A DNA stretch of 64,000 nucleotides from Thalassobacillus pellis (GCF_016908295.1 NZ_JAFBDO010000002.1:124001-188000); one strand, 5' to 3'; shown: positions 43,809 to 53,959, numbered from the stretch's first letter. Translations and numbers: made by a program. The notes: a model not told the origin generated them from the sequence alone.

Positions 43809-45152
43809 ATGGCACGATGGATATTAATCTCCATTTTAACTCTTGGGCTTGTCGGAGCAGGGGTATGGGGGTATCAGGAGCATCAGGATAAGAATGCGAT
43901 TTTGATTCAGGCAGAAAACTCTTACCAGCGGGCTTTCCACGACTTGTCCTATCATACCGACTTATTACATGACAAGATAGGGACAGTTTTAGCAATGAAT
44001 ACTCAACAGCAGTTATCGCCTCAGTTGGCAAAAATTTGGAGGCTGGCCTCAGAGGCTCAGGCAGATGTAGGACAATTGCCACTGGCATTGCTCCCGTTTA
44101 ATAAGACAGAGGAGTTCCTTCATGATATAGGTGATTTTACGTATCGGGCAGCTATCCGTGATCTTTCCAACAAACCACTGACAGATGAAGAGGTTAAAAC
44201 ACTGGAACAACTATATGAACAAAGTGGTGTGATTAAGAATGAACTAAGAAAAGTACAGCATATGGTTCTCGAGAATAATCTCAGGTGGATGGATGTACAA
44301 TTGGCTTTGGCTACTAATGATACACAGGGAGATAACACCATCATTGATGGTTTCCAAACAGTTGAAAAGTCCGTAGCAGGCTTCGGTGAAGAAGATGCTG
44401 GACCTACTTTAACAGGGGTTTCTCGCGAAAATCATGAGTTCCGCGGCTTGAACGGGGAAGAAATCACTGAAAAGCAAGCATTAGAAATTGCCAGAAAACT
44501 ATTTGCTCTTGACAAGGGGCAGAAGCTGAATGTGACTAAAACGAGCAAAGGTGCAGACGTACAAACCTATATGGTTTCTTATCAGAAAGGTGACGAAAAC
44601 GGCTACGCTGATATATCAGTTAAAGGTGGACACCCATTGAACGTCATGGTGGAACGTCCGGTCAATAAAACAAAAATAAGCCTTCACGAGGGGCAGCAAA
44701 AAGCAGAAGAATACTTGAAGCAATTCAAATTACCTGGTTTAGAATTAATTCAGAGCAGACAGTATGAAAAAGAAGGGGTATTTACCTATGTAAGTACTAT
44801 CGATGGGGTAAGGATTTATCCCGATTCCATTCATGTGAAAGCAGCCTTGGATAATGGAGATATACTTGCAATGACCTCAAGAGACTATTTCATGAATCAT
44901 GAGAAAAGGGATATCAAAAAACCCGCAATTTCAGAGGAGCAAGCCAGGTCTAAAGTGAATCCAAATGTCGAAATAAGAGAACATAATTTGGCCATCATTG
45001 AAAGTGACCTTGCAGAAGAAGTATTGTGCTATGAGTTCTTGGGTACCATGAATGGAAATACCTATCGAATTTTTATAAATGCGATGGATGGTTCAGAAGA
45101 AAAAGTTGAACAGTTAAAAGCAACAGAAATAAAATTTTCCAGTGAAGTCTGA
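43809..45152 (+). CDS. ypeB: Germination protein YpeB
   Basis: Required for assembly and stability of SleB in the spore. 447 residues, standard. One N-terminal anchor helix (WILISILTLGLVGAGVWGY), then the coiled N-terminal region and three C-terminal PepSY-like (YpeB) domains: ITEKQALEIARKLF, LHEGQQKAEEYLKQF and ISEEQARSKVNPN. AGGAGGTGAC precedes ATG 43809 by five bases. Confidence 0.96.
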   Translation: MARWILISILTLGLVGAGVWGYQEHQDKNAILIQAENSYQRAFHDLSYHTDLLHDKIGTVLAMNTQQQLSPQLAKIWRLASEAQADVGQLPLALLPFNKTEEFLHDIGDFTYRAAIRDLSNKPLTDEEVKTLEQLYEQSGVIKNELRKVQHMVLENNLRWMDVQLALATNDTQGDNTIIDGFQTVEKSVAGFGEEDAGPTLTGVSRENHEFRGLNGEEITEKQALEIARKLFALDKGQKLNVTKTSKGADVQTYMVSYQKGDENGYADISVKGGHPLNVMVERPVNKTKISLHEGQQKAEEYLKQFKLPGLELIQSRQYEKEGVFTYVSTIDGVRIYPDSIHVKAALDNGDILAMTSRDYFMNHEKRDIKKPAISEEQARSKVNPNVEIREHNLAIIESDLAEEVLCYEFLGTMNGNTYRIFINAMDGSEEKVEQLKATEIKFSSEV

Positions 45153-45182
45153 GGAAGGGGATAATTCCCTTCCCCTTTTTTA
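45153..45182 (+). terminator. Terminator of sleB-ypeB
   Basis: GGAAGGG pairs with CCCTTCC across a seven-base loop, followed by CCTTTTTTA. Confidence 0.88.
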
Positions 45183-45243
45183 TTCTTTCTGAGATAATAA
45201 GAGAAGCATTACTAATTACCCAGTCAGAAAGAAGTGGTTCAAG

Positions 45244-45903
45244 ATGATAGGAATCGGAACTTCTGTGAGTCTAGAACAAATAACCATGGATAAAGAAATG
45301 GATCGATTTAAAAGTAAAGTGGTTGAGATTAAAGGACAATTCCTTTATCTGACTTATCCGATTAGCGAGAGGACTGGAAAGACCGGGATTTTTTTTGAAG
45401 GTACTCCATTCAGATTGAAATTCGTCGGTAAGGATCAGACTGCTTATATGTTCGATACAGAGATTATGGCTCGAAAGAAAATAAAAATTCCTGTTCTTGT
45501 TTTTCATTTACCTGAGCCGGATAAAATCATCCGAATACAACGAAGAGAGTATGTAAGGGTGGAAACTGCTGTTGATATCGCCATAGAACCTTATGGAGAA
45601 GTTACTTCACCTGTTTCCACTATAACGTTGGATATAAGTGGTGGTGGAGCTGCAGTAGTATTGCCAGCGTTACATAATCTTCAAGCCTTCCAGGAGATTG
45701 ATATGATGCTTGTGCTTCCTATGTATGACGGTAAAATGCGTTATGTGGATGCTTCGGGGAGAATTGTCCGTATCAAGCAAAGTGAAAATGGCAGAGATAT
45801 AGCTTCGGTTAAATTTTTAGACATTTCGGATCAAGACCGTCAGTCGGTGATTCAATTTTGTTTTGAGCGCCAGCTCTACATGAAGAGGAAGGGTGTTCAA
45901 TAA
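45244..45903 (+). CDS. motI: c-di-GMP receptor, PilZ flagellar brake MotI
   Basis: 219-residue YcgR-type protein (B. subtilis YpfA/DgrA/MotI) that binds cyclic di-GMP and disengages the flagellar stator. N-terminal YcgR domain, then PilZ domain with RIQRREYVRV (RxxxR) and DISGGGAAV (D/NxSxxG), both ligand motifs intact. Same position after ypeB as in B. subtilis. A chemotaxis gene (cheR) in the window agrees with motility. Confidence 0.93.
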   Translation: MIGIGTSVSLEQITMDKEMDRFKSKVVEIKGQFLYLTYPISERTGKTGIFFEGTPFRLKFVGKDQTAYMFDTEIMARKKIKIPVLVFHLPEPDKIIRIQRREYVRVETAVDIAIEPYGEVTSPVSTITLDISGGGAAVVLPALHNLQAFQEIDMMLVLPMYDGKMRYVDASGRIVRIKQSENGRDIASVKFLDISDQDRQSVIQFCFERQLYMKRKGVQ

Positions 45904-45923
45904 AAAAATCAGGAGGCGGGCAA

Positions 45924-46106
45924 GTGGGAATTCTAAAGAAAACGGAAAAAATCATCATTGGAGCACTGTTGGCTCATGGGTTACTTCTGATCATAGCACA
46001 GTTTCTACTTCTAAATACGGAATGGTTTATCCAGATACAGCCTGTTTATGACTATATAGGGGTATATATTCAGCAGGATGGTTCCGGGGATGTAATGGAT
46101 TTTTAA
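45924..46106 (+). CDS. ypfB: Small membrane protein YpfB
   Basis: 60-residue protein with one membrane helix (IIIGALLAHGLLLIIAQFLLL) and a polar C-terminus. GTG start at 45924 after AGGAGGCGG. Placement between motI and cmk identifies it as YpfB (DUF5359). Function unknown. Confidence 0.85.
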   Translation: MGILKKTEKIIIGALLAHGLLLIIAQFLLLNTEWFIQIQPVYDYIGVYIQQDGSGDVMDF

Positions 46107-46270
46107 AGGTGATTTATGTTATTCTTTTTAAGGATAAATGAATAGGATGTTCTTGAAGGAATCACGTATAGACACGATGATAAAAATACAAATGACGGTT
46201 TATTGGACGTGCTTTCTTCTGCTGGAAAGGCGTCTTTTTTCAAGTGATGAGAAAGAGAGTGGTGGATGAT

Positions 46271-46945
46271 TTGGAGACAAAGCTAGCAATCGCGATAGAC
46301 GGACCGGCAGCAGCCGGAAAAAGTACAGTAGCAAAAAAAGTGGCAAAACAGCTTGGATACATATATATCGATACTGGGGCTATGTATCGCGCATTAACTT
46401 GGGCCGCAATTAAAAAAAAGACTGATTTGGAATCAGAAGATGATCTCAAGGAGTTATTATCGGGAACTGACATTGCTCTTGAAATGGAACAGGACGGGCA
46501 ACGGGTGTTTGTTAACAATGTTGATATAACTGATGAGATTCGAACCCAGGAAGTGACAAATAATGTTTCCCTCGTAGCAAAACATGGGAAAGTACGTCAT
46601 GAGATGGTCAAGCGTCAGCAGCAGCTGGCTGGTAAGCGTGGTGTGGTCATGGATGGAAGAGATATAGGCACACATGTGCTGCCCGATGCAGAAGTTAAGA
46701 TTTTCATGATCGCTTCGGTAGAAGAGCGTGCAGAAAGAAGGCATAAGGAAAATCTGGAAAAAGGATTTCCTTCTGATCTTATCGAATTGAAAGAAGAGAT
46801 CAGAAAAAGGGATGAAATAGATTCGGAAAGAAAAGTTGCCCCGTTGGTCAAAGCAGCCGGTGCTGTTGAAATCGACACAACCTCCCTTTCTATTGATGAA
46901 GTAGTGGAACGTATTATTGAGGTTGTAGAAAGGAAATCGAGCTAA
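46271..46945 (+). CDS. cmk: Cytidylate kinase
   Basis: Phosphorylates CMP and dCMP. 224 residues, same as B. subtilis. P-loop [13 protein letters not shown] at residues 7-19, [30 protein letters not shown] and [18 protein letters not shown] 46271 is chosen because the protein then begins [10 protein letters not shown] like its homologues, with AGTGGTGG upstream; longer in-frame starts (46244, 46247) are not conserved. Confidence 0.95.
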   Translation: METKLAIAIDGPAAAGKSTVAKKVAKQLGYIYIDTGAMYRALTWAAIKKKTDLESEDDLKELLSGTDIALEMEQDGQRVFVNNVDITDEIRTQEVTNNVSLVAKHGKVRHEMVKRQQQLAGKRGVVMDGRDIGTHVLPDAEVKIFMIASVEERAERRHKENLEKGFPSDLIELKEEIRKRDEIDSERKVAPLVKAAGAVEIDTTSLSIDEVVERIIEVVERKSS

Positions 46946-46957
46946 GGAGCAGTCGAC

Positions 46958-47536
46958 ATGAATTTATATAAAGTAGGGAAATTCTTATGCAGTGTTATTT
47001 TTTATCCTTTATACCGCATTAAAGTCGTAGGCAGGGAAAACATACCTAAGGAAGGTCCGGTAATCATTTGTTCCAATCATATATCAAATGTTGACCCGCC
47101 CGTCGTTGGAATAACTAGCTCTCGTGATATACATTTTATGGCTAAAGAGGAGTTGTTCAGAAAAAAAATTATTGGCACTATTCTTCTCAATGTTAATGCT
47201 TTCCCGGTTAAAAGAGGAATGCGTGATCGTAATGCTCTAAGGGGCGGGTTGAAAATATTAGAAGAAAATAAGGTGCTTGGACTTTTCCCGGAAGGAACTA
47301 GAAGTAAGAACGGGGAAGTAGGAGAAGGGCTCGCTGGAGCAGGTTTTTTTGCATTAAGATCAACAGCCTGGGTCGTGCCTTGTGCCATTATCGGTCCATA
47401 TAAACCATTCAAACGGTTGAAAGTAGTATACGGGCCACCGATTGATATGCAAAGCTACAGGGATGGAAAAGCAACTGCAAGAGAAACAACTGATATGATT
47501 ATGAAAGAAATCAAAAAATTAACAAAAAATCAATAA
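46958..47536 (+). CDS. plsC: 1-acyl-sn-glycerol-3-phosphate acyltransferase
   Basis: Second acyl transfer in phosphatidic acid synthesis, at the membrane. 192 residues. H-x4-D motif in ICSNHISNVDPP, the substrate-binding GLFPEGTRSKNGEVGEGLAGAGFFAL motif, and the VPCAIIGPYKPF segment. AAGGAGCAG precedes the ATG. Sits between cmk and ypfD as in many Bacillaceae. Confidence 0.95.
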   Translation: MNLYKVGKFLCSVIFYPLYRIKVVGRENIPKEGPVIICSNHISNVDPPVVGITSSRDIHFMAKEELFRKKIIGTILLNVNAFPVKRGMRDRNALRGGLKILEENKVLGLFPEGTRSKNGEVGEGLAGAGFFALRSTAWVVPCAIIGPYKPFKRLKVVYGPPIDMQSYRDGKATARETTDMIMKEIKKLTKNQ

Positions 47537-47641
47537 TTCCAATAAGTAATTACTTGACAAAAGTACTTAAATATTAGAAGTTAGACAAAAGGACATTAAT
47601 AGAAGTGATGTAGTGTCGGATTTTGAAGGAGGTAGCTTGGT

Positions 47642-48784
47642 ATGGATGAAATGAATCAAGAAGTATCAGGAATGCAGGAATTCTCTACAGGTGACATCGT
47701 CACAGGGAAAGTAGTAAAAGTGGAAGAAAAACAAGTGCTTGTTGATATTGGATATAAAGTGGAAGGTATCGTTCCTATCAGTGAACTTTCCAGTCTCCAT
47801 GTAGAGAAAGCGGCAGACGTGGTGAGTGAAGGGGATGAAATCAAACTTCAAGTCAAGAAAGTAGAAGATGATGAGATTGTACTTTCCAAACGTGCTGTGG
47901 ATGCAGATAAAGCATGGGATGATCTTGAGCAAAAGTACGAGAGCGGTGAAGTTTTCGAAGCGGAGGTCAAAGATATCGTCAAGGGCGGTCTGGTAGTTGA
48001 TGTAGGACTTCGGGGCTTCATACCAGCATCCTTGGTAGAAACCTATTACGTCGAAAATTTCGATGAATATAAAGGTAAGCCTTTAACGCTCAAGGTAGTA
48101 GAACTGGACCGTGAGCAAAATCGTGTCATCCTTTCTCACCGTGCTGTGGTAGAAGATGAAGAGTCCTCCAAAAAACAAGAAATTCTTAACTCACTAGAAG
48201 AAGGTCAGGTCATCGAAGGCACAGTACAGCGAATCACTGATTTTGGTGCATTCGTTAATTTGGGTGGAATTGACGGACTTGTGCATATTTCCCAACTTTC
48301 CCACTCACACGTAGAAAAAGCATCAGACGTAGTAGAAGAAGGGCAGAAGATCGAAGTGAAGGTCTTATCTGTCGACCGGGATAATGAACGTATTTCTTTA
48401 TCTTACAAGGAAACACAACCAGGTCCGTGGCATGACTTGGAATCTCGCGTTGAGCGTGGAGCTGTGTTGTCAGGTAAAGTTAAACGTCTTGTTAACTTTG
48501 GCGCTTTCATTGAAGTCTTCCCTGGCGTTGAGGGGCTGGTGCACATTTCTCAAATTGCCAACCGTCATATTGGGACACCAGACGAGGTGCTTGATGTCGG
48601 ACAGGAAGTAAAAGTAAAGGTGCTTGATGTTGATGAGCAGGCAAAACGACTATCATTAAGCATTAAAGAGCTTGAACGTGATGAAAGCCGCCAAGAGCTT
48701 AAACAGTATGAAAAAGAAGACGATCACTCTGGTTTCCAATTAGGTGATATGATTGGAAATAAACTGGACAAATATAAAAACTAA
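47642..48784 (+). CDS. ypfD: S1-domain RNA-binding protein YpfD (ribosomal S1 homologue)
   Basis: 380 residues comprising four S1 domains at roughly 15-90, 105-170, 190-260 and 275-345. Typical repeats: GDIVTGKVVKVEEKQVLVDIGYKVEGIVP, GGLVVDVGLRGFIPASLVE, ITDFGAFVNLGGIDGLVHISQLS and LVNFGAFIEVFPGVEGLVHISQIA. Low-GC S1 homologues bind RNA but are not essential for translation initiation as in E. coli. AAGGAGGTAG precedes the ATG. Confidence 0.95.
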   Translation: MDEMNQEVSGMQEFSTGDIVTGKVVKVEEKQVLVDIGYKVEGIVPISELSSLHVEKAADVVSEGDEIKLQVKKVEDDEIVLSKRAVDADKAWDDLEQKYESGEVFEAEVKDIVKGGLVVDVGLRGFIPASLVETYYVENFDEYKGKPLTLKVVELDREQNRVILSHRAVVEDEESSKKQEILNSLEEGQVIEGTVQRITDFGAFVNLGGIDGLVHISQLSHSHVEKASDVVEEGQKIEVKVLSVDRDNERISLSYKETQPGPWHDLESRVERGAVLSGKVKRLVNFGAFIEVFPGVEGLVHISQIANRHIGTPDEVLDVGQEVKVKVLDVDEQAKRLSLSIKELERDESRQELKQYEKEDDHSGFQLGDMIGNKLDKYKN

Positions 48785-48799
48785 GTTGGTGGGAAGGAT

Positions 48800-49837
48800 A
48801 TGTCTCGAGAAGAACGTAAGATCGACCATATCCGCCATGCCCTCAGTCATCCGAAAAGTGTACTCAACCATTTTGATGAGGTGCAAATCATCCATCAGAG
48901 TCATACCTCATCTGAATGGGAAAAGCTAAATATCCGCACGGAAGTAGGCGAACTTAATTTAAGTTCGCCTCTTTTCGTCAATGCGATGACAGGTGGAGGC
49001 GGAAAGAAAACGGAAGCAATCAATCGAAGTTTAGCGGAAGTAGCACATGAAACGGGTATCGCTATGGCAGTAGGATCGCAAATGTCAGCGATTAAAAACC
49101 CGGAAGAAGAGTCTAGCTACCGGATAACCAGAAAAGTAAATCCCCATGGGATAATTTTTGCGAATGTAGGTAGTGAAGCCACTTTAGATCAGGCGAAAAA
49201 AGCAGTGGATATGATTGAAGCCAATGCCTTGCAAATCCATCTGAATCCCTTACAGGAATTGGTCATGCCGGAAGGAGACCGTGATTTCAGCTGTCGTATG
49301 TCAAATATCAGTCAAATAGTCGACCAGGTTGAGGTACCTGTCCTCATTAAAGAGGTCGGTTTTGGTATTTCACGGGAAACTGCCATCAAAATGAAAGAAC
49401 TAGGTGTCAGCTATATCGATGTCGGTGGCCGTGGCGGCACTAACTTTTCGATGGTGGAAAACAAAAGAAGAGACAAGCCCTTGTCTGCATACGATGATTG
49501 GGGTATCCCTACTCCTATTTCTATCATGGAAGTGAACGATATTTTTCCGGAAAGCCATATTATCGCTTCTGGCGGAATCAGACATGGGCTTGACGGCGTT
49601 AAAGCTCTTGTATTAGGTGCTCGGGCATTCGGAATGGCAGGCAGTCTTTTGGAGGTTTTAGTGGAGGAAGGGCAAGAAGCACTAATCGAAAAAATCCATA
49701 CCATTCACCAGGAGGTAAAGATTGCGATGATGCTGTTAGAAGCTGAATATATTAATGAACTGAGCGGCAAGCCTCATGTTTTTTTCGGGAGAACCAGAGA
49801 ATGGATCACCCAGAGAAGGAACGAAAAGATGTCCTGA
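48800..49837 (+). CDS. fni: Type 2 isopentenyl-diphosphate delta-isomerase
   Basis: FMN- and NADPH-dependent IPP/DMAPP isomerase. 345 residues. RKIDHIRHAL at the start, FVNAMTGGGGKKTEAIN, the AVGSQMSAI motif, QIHLNPLQELVMPEGDR, VGGRGGTNFSMVENKR, and IASGGIRHGLDGVKALVLGA for FMN phosphate. It supplies isoprenoid units also needed by the hepS-hepT menaquinone genes 8 kb downstream. Its stop lies within the terminator stem. Confidence 0.95.
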   Translation: MSREERKIDHIRHALSHPKSVLNHFDEVQIIHQSHTSSEWEKLNIRTEVGELNLSSPLFVNAMTGGGGKKTEAINRSLAEVAHETGIAMAVGSQMSAIKNPEEESSYRITRKVNPHGIIFANVGSEATLDQAKKAVDMIEANALQIHLNPLQELVMPEGDRDFSCRMSNISQIVDQVEVPVLIKEVGFGISRETAIKMKELGVSYIDVGGRGGTNFSMVENKRRDKPLSAYDDWGIPTPISIMEVNDIFPESHIIASGGIRHGLDGVKALVLGARAFGMAGSLLEVLVEEGQEALIEKIHTIHQEVKIAMMLLEAEYINELSGKPHVFFGRTREWITQRRNEKMS

Positions 49838-49862
49838 ATAAGTACTTCAGGGCATCTTTTTT
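49824..49862 (+). terminator. Terminator of fni
   Basis: AAAAGATGTCCTGAA pairs with TTCAGGGCATCTTTT (one mismatch/GT), followed by TTTT. The stem begins inside the last codons of fni. Confidence 0.88.
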
Positions 49863-50053
49863 ATACGTTTAGCGAGTATAAGTTAAAAAAATAAAGCCCT
49901 CGGCGTTACCACTGTAACCTAATTGGCTTAAACAAGCACGTGCATCAGGGACTTTGCTGTTTAAAAAGCCTTTTAATCAACCATAATGATAAAGGTAAAC
50001 AATACAATGACATTATGCCAAGATGTTCTACAAGGCAGGAAAGGGCACCGGAA

Positions 50054-50647
50054 ATGAGTTTTCAATTTTACTGGTATTTATGGATGATTTGGATTATTGT
50101 AATCTTTTTTTATCAAAATCCAATCAAAGGCCGTATCTATTCCATATGGTTAATGGTTGCCATCATTCTTACTGGACATCTCTTAAGTATGGATGATGTT
50201 TCCATTACTTGGACACTTGTCTACCTTTGGGGAAGTAGTCTCTTTATGGTGATGGGAAATTCCTTGTCCACCAAAAAGTGGACATATCTGCTTTTGTTCA
50301 GCCTGAGTATGTCCAGTGTGCAATTATTTATATTCCTTAACCCAGTCTGGTATATGTTAGCAAGCGATTTATTCATTATCTTAGCAGGATATCTGATGTT
50401 ATCAATTTTAACCGCTGATACGCTCTTACGTATGAAAATGTGGCTGTTTATTTCATCTACTGGCGTGTTTACAAGTGACTATATATTATACAGTTATGGG
50501 CTTCAGTCGGTGATAGGCTCCACTGATGATCTGGTATTGTGTGTAAAAGGAATAGTTATTTTCATTATGCTGTTTGCCCTGCGGACTTGGAAGCACCGAA
50601 TCAAAAATTCTGCCAGACTCATCAAGATGAAAAAACACACAGCTTAA
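50054..50647 (+). CDS. yphA: Membrane protein YphA
   Basis: 197 residues with about six hydrophobic helices (FYWYLWMIWIIVIFFY, IWLMVAIILTGHLL, WTLVYLWGSSLFMVM). Size and position before der match B. subtilis YphA, of unknown function. ATG 50054 is used; a 38-codon upstream extension has no ribosome site and is not hydrophobic. Confidence 0.8.
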   Translation: MSFQFYWYLWMIWIIVIFFYQNPIKGRIYSIWLMVAIILTGHLLSMDDVSITWTLVYLWGSSLFMVMGNSLSTKKWTYLLLFSLSMSSVQLFIFLNPVWYMLASDLFIILAGYLMLSILTADTLLRMKMWLFISSTGVFTSDYILYSYGLQSVIGSTDDLVLCVKGIVIFIMLFALRTWKHRIKNSARLIKMKKHTA

Positions 50648-50917
50648 TGCGCTAAGTGGTTTAGGGAAAGTAATTGTTTCAAAGCCGCATGTTTGCTAAA
50701 ATAATGAAGGAAACATACAGCATCGACACATGGGGGGTTGACTCCATAAAAGCGCAAGACCCACGGCATGCCTCCATAATAATTGGAAGCTGCCTATTCA
50801 AGCCATGGGTCATCAGCTTTAGGGGTCACCTCCATTTTAATTTATACATGTCGAATTTTGCGGTATAAATATTTAAAATAATTGCAGATAAATGTAGAAA
50901 GAAAGGATGACCCTTTC
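50648..50917. other. Intergenic region yphA-der
   Basis: A 64-codon frame (50674-50868) lacks a convincing start and family and is not called. On the minus strand a good AGGTGA-type site precedes only a 13-codon frame. I see nothing else that I can support. Confidence 0.4.
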
Positions 50918-52228
50918 ATGAGAAAATCAGTAGTTGCAATCGTTGGCAGGCCAAATGTTGGTAAATCTACTATCTTCAACCGATTAGTAGGCGATCGGAT
51001 TTCGATCGTTGAAGATATTCCAGGGGTTACCCGGGATCGTATCTATGCCCAGGGTGAATGGCTGACTACCACCTTTAATGTCATTGATACTGGTGGAATA
51101 GAAATAGGGGACGAGCCATTGCTTGTCCAGATGCGTGAACAAGCCCAAGTTGCCATCGACGAGGCTGATGTCATCATATTTATGGTAAATGGCAGAGACG
51201 GTATCACTGGAGCGGACGAAGAAGTTGCAAAAATATTGTTCAAATCAAATAAACCAGTAGTACTTGCGGTTAATAAGGTCGATAATCCTGAAATGCGGGA
51301 AAATATCTATGAATTCTATTCGCTTGGATTCGGAGAGCCATTCCCAATTTCAGGAACACATGGGCTGGGGCTTGGAGATTTGCTTGACGAAGTTGTCAAA
51401 CATTTTCCGGAAATGTCCACAGAAGAAGAGGAAGATGATATCATTCGGTTCAGTTTGATCGGACGGCCGAACGTAGGGAAATCTTCCTTAGTAAATGCGC
51501 TTCTTGGCCAGGACAGGGTAATCGTCAGCGATATTGCTGGTACTACCAGGGATGCGATTGATACACCATTTACTAAAGATGGAAGAGATTTCGTTATTAT
51601 AGATACAGCCGGCATGCGAAAAAAAGGTAAGATATATGAATCTACAGAAAAATACAGCATTCTTCGTGCATTAAAAGCGATCGAGCGTTCAGATGTTGTC
51701 TTGACGCTTATTGATGCAGATGAAGGTATTATCGAACAGGACAAAAAAATTGCCGGTTATGCCCATGAAGCAGGAAAAGCAGTCGTGATTGTCGTGAACA
51801 AATGGGACACGGTCGATACAGACGAAAAATCCATGAAAGAATTCGAGGAGAAAGTTCGTGCTCATTTTCAGTATTTAAGTTATGCGCCGATTGTTTTTCT
51901 TTCTGCCAAGACGAGAAAGAGGACCCACACGTTGCTTCCGAAAGTGCTTCAGGCCAGTGAAAATCATGCTAAAAGGGTGCAGACCAATATATTGAACGAA
52001 GTTATCATGGATGCATTGGCAATGAACCCTACACCGACAGTGAAAGGCCAACGCTTGAAAATTTTTTATGCGGCCCAGGTATCAGTCAAGCCGCCAACCT
52101 TTGTCGTATTTGTTAATGAACCCGAATTAATGCATTTCTCATATAAAAGGTTCCTGGAAAATCGGATCAGGGAAGCTTTCGGTTTCGAAGGTACTCCAAT
52201 CAAGATATTAGCCAGAAAACGGACTTGA
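50918..52228 (+). CDS. der: GTPase Der (EngA)
   Basis: Essential 50S-ribosome assembly GTPase with two tandem G domains. 436 residues, equal to B. subtilis. G1 motifs GRPNVGKST (N-terminal) and GRPNVGKSS (second domain), G3 DTGGIE and DTAGMR, G4 NKVD and NKWD, and a C-terminal KH-like domain ([23 protein letters not shown]). ATG 50918 after AAAGGATGA. Confidence 0.97.
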   Translation: MRKSVVAIVGRPNVGKSTIFNRLVGDRISIVEDIPGVTRDRIYAQGEWLTTTFNVIDTGGIEIGDEPLLVQMREQAQVAIDEADVIIFMVNGRDGITGADEEVAKILFKSNKPVVLAVNKVDNPEMRENIYEFYSLGFGEPFPISGTHGLGLGDLLDEVVKHFPEMSTEEEEDDIIRFSLIGRPNVGKSSLVNALLGQDRVIVSDIAGTTRDAIDTPFTKDGRDFVIIDTAGMRKKGKIYESTEKYSILRALKAIERSDVVLTLIDADEGIIEQDKKIAGYAHEAGKAVVIVVNKWDTVDTDEKSMKEFEEKVRAHFQYLSYAPIVFLSAKTRKRTHTLLPKVLQASENHAKRVQTNILNEVIMDALAMNPTPTVKGQRLKIFYAAQVSVKPPTFVVFVNEPELMHFSYKRFLENRIREAFGFEGTPIKILARKRT

Positions 52229-52244
52229 TGAAAGGAGAATGGAG

Positions 52245-53282
52245 ATGGAAAAAGTTGCAGTACTGGGAGCGGGAAGCTGGGGAACTGCCCTTGCACTCGT
52301 TCTTGCCGATAACGGAAATGATGTACGTTTATGGACACACCGTAAAGAGCAAGCAGAAGAAATTAATCAGAAGCACACCAATAATAAGTACCTTAAAGGA
52401 GTAAAGCTTCCAGATGCTATTGTTGCCCATCATGTACTCGATAGTGCCGTCGAAGGTGCTGACCATATCATTCTGGTAGTGCCTACGAAAGCAATGCGTG
52501 AAGTTTGCCAGCGCCTTTCAAGCACATTGAGCCATTCGGTAACGCTTACGCATGCATCAAAAGGAATTGAGCCTTCCTCATACAAACGGGTTTCCGAAGT
52601 GATTTCCGAGGAACTTCCAGCTGATAAGCTTGAGGGAATCGTTGTTCTTTCCGGTCCAAGCCATGCGGAAGAAGTGGTACAGCGCCAGCCTACTACGGTT
52701 ACTGTTTCATCAGAAAATCTTGTAACAGCTGAGCAAGTACAGGATATTTTTATCAATGAAAAATTTCGTGTCTACACTTCCCCGGATATTGTAGGAGTAG
52801 AATTAGGCGGTGCATTGAAAAACATCATTGCATTAGGTGCTGGAATATCAGACGGTCTCGGGTACGGGGACAATGCTAAAGCTGCATTGATCACCCGCGG
52901 ATTGGCTGAAATAGCCAGACTGGGAACTTCTATGGGAGCAAACCCACTTACCTTTGCAGGGTTGTCAGGAGTGGGTGATTTGATTGTCACCTGTACCAGT
53001 CCACACAGTCGTAACTGGCGTGCCGGCAATTTACTGGGTAAAGGGAATGACCTTGAAAAAGTCCTTGAAGAAATGGGCATGGTGGTAGAAGGTGTAAGAA
53101 CGACAAAGGCAGCTTATCAATTTTCCAAAGAACAATCCGTGGAAATGCCAATTACAGACGGTATTTATCGGATTTTGTTTGAGGGTGCAAAGCCGAAGGA
53201 CGTTGTTGACGAATTAATGACAAGAGGCCGGCGTCATGAAATGGAAGATTTAAGCAACCTTCTCGGTGAACGCTACTCCTGA
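52245..53282 (+). CDS. gpsA: Glycerol-3-phosphate dehydrogenase [NAD(P)+]
   Basis: Makes glycerol-3-phosphate for lipid synthesis, feeding PlsC. 345 residues. NAD(P)-binding VLGAGSWGTALALVL at 5-19, LSGPSHAEEV, the catalytic lysine region GGALKNIIALGAG, and GLSGVGDLIVTCTSPHSRN. ATG 52245 has AAAGGAGA seven bases upstream; ATG 52239 overlaps the site. Confidence 0.97.
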   Translation: MEKVAVLGAGSWGTALALVLADNGNDVRLWTHRKEQAEEINQKHTNNKYLKGVKLPDAIVAHHVLDSAVEGADHIILVVPTKAMREVCQRLSSTLSHSVTLTHASKGIEPSSYKRVSEVISEELPADKLEGIVVLSGPSHAEEVVQRQPTTVTVSSENLVTAEQVQDIFINEKFRVYTSPDIVGVELGGALKNIIALGAGISDGLGYGDNAKAALITRGLAEIARLGTSMGANPLTFAGLSGVGDLIVTCTSPHSRNWRAGNLLGKGNDLEKVLEEMGMVVEGVRTTKAAYQFSKEQSVEMPITDGIYRILFEGAKPKDVVDELMTRGRRHEMEDLSNLLGERYS

Positions 53283-53303
53283 TTTCAATCAGCGATCTCA
53301 CTC

Positions 53304-53330
53304 ACACTCCCTCCCTGCATGCATATAATA
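53304..53330 (+). promoter_or_regulatory. Predicted sigma-K promoter of spoVIF
   Basis: AC (53304-53305), 16 bases, CATATAATA (53322-53330) matches AC-N16/17-CATANNNTA. The gene's B. subtilis counterpart is sigma-K dependent. Confidence 0.7.
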
Positions 53331-53362
53331 TCTTGAATGTTATGCACGAGGAGGGACTTTTA

Positions 53363-53623
53363 GTGAGTGGTTTCCAAAAGAATTTGTTTGATCAAATTCA
53401 GAAGAATGCAAATGTTACGCCTGATGAAATATTCAAGGTAGCGGATTCCGTGAAAAACGCAGATTTTACTAATGAACAGACAATTCGTAATTTGGTCAGG
53501 CAATTATCGAAAATGGCTAATAAACCAGTTTCCAAAGCGAAGGAAGACAAAATTGTTAAAGCGATTATCAACCAGAATATGCCACTTGATATGAATAGTC
53601 TAAACCAATTATTTAAAAAATAA
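53363..53623 (+). CDS. spoVIF: Stage VI sporulation protein F
   Basis: 86-residue protein aligned by eye with B. subtilis SpoVIF: F-x-x-I-x-K-x-x-x-V near the start, VADSVKNADFTNEQTIRNLVRQLSKMANKPVSKAKEDKIVKAI, and a final helix DMNSLNQLF. SpoVIF stabilises GerE and so affects late coat assembly. GTG 53363 has GAGGAGGGA nine bases upstream; a longer frame from 53333 starts upstream of that. Gene order (gpsA-spoVIF-yphE) differs from B. subtilis, where spoVIF is elsewhere. Confidence 0.85.
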   Translation: MSGFQKNLFDQIQKNANVTPDEIFKVADSVKNADFTNEQTIRNLVRQLSKMANKPVSKAKEDKIVKAIINQNMPLDMNSLNQLFKK

Positions 53624-53959
53624 TCAGTTGTTAGGCACGTGAGGATACGGGCATACCATCAACTGCATAGTATAACTCGCAGCAACAATTCTATTTGAGC
53701 TGACATGGGAATTATTTAGTCGAGAGGCTGTAACAAAACCGACATGGAATGAAACGCTGGGCCTTTATCAGAACTGCACTGGGAAGCTCTCTTTTATTCT
53801 TCCTTTCAGGAAAACAAGGCCAGTAAAAAATAGAGATAACTTCATTTCATAGCTTTGTTATAGTCTCTTTTCCCATGGGTTAGAAACAATGATGACTGGG
53901 ACAGGCTCTATGGTATAATACCTGTCGTAGACAGCTACTGTTTTAAAGGAGATGACAAA
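53624..53959. other. Intergenic region spoVIF-yphE
   Basis: A loose stem (AGAGATAAC ... GTTATAGTCTCTTTT, about 53832-53874) may be a terminator. TATAAT at 53914-53919 is a likely -10 for yphE with no good -35. Otherwise nothing recognised. Confidence 0.45.

Noticed and set aside
50674-50868. 64-codon frame between yphA and der
   Set aside because: TTG start without good ribosome site, no family. A seaA/yphB-like gene could be expected in this neighbourhood but I could not confirm it.
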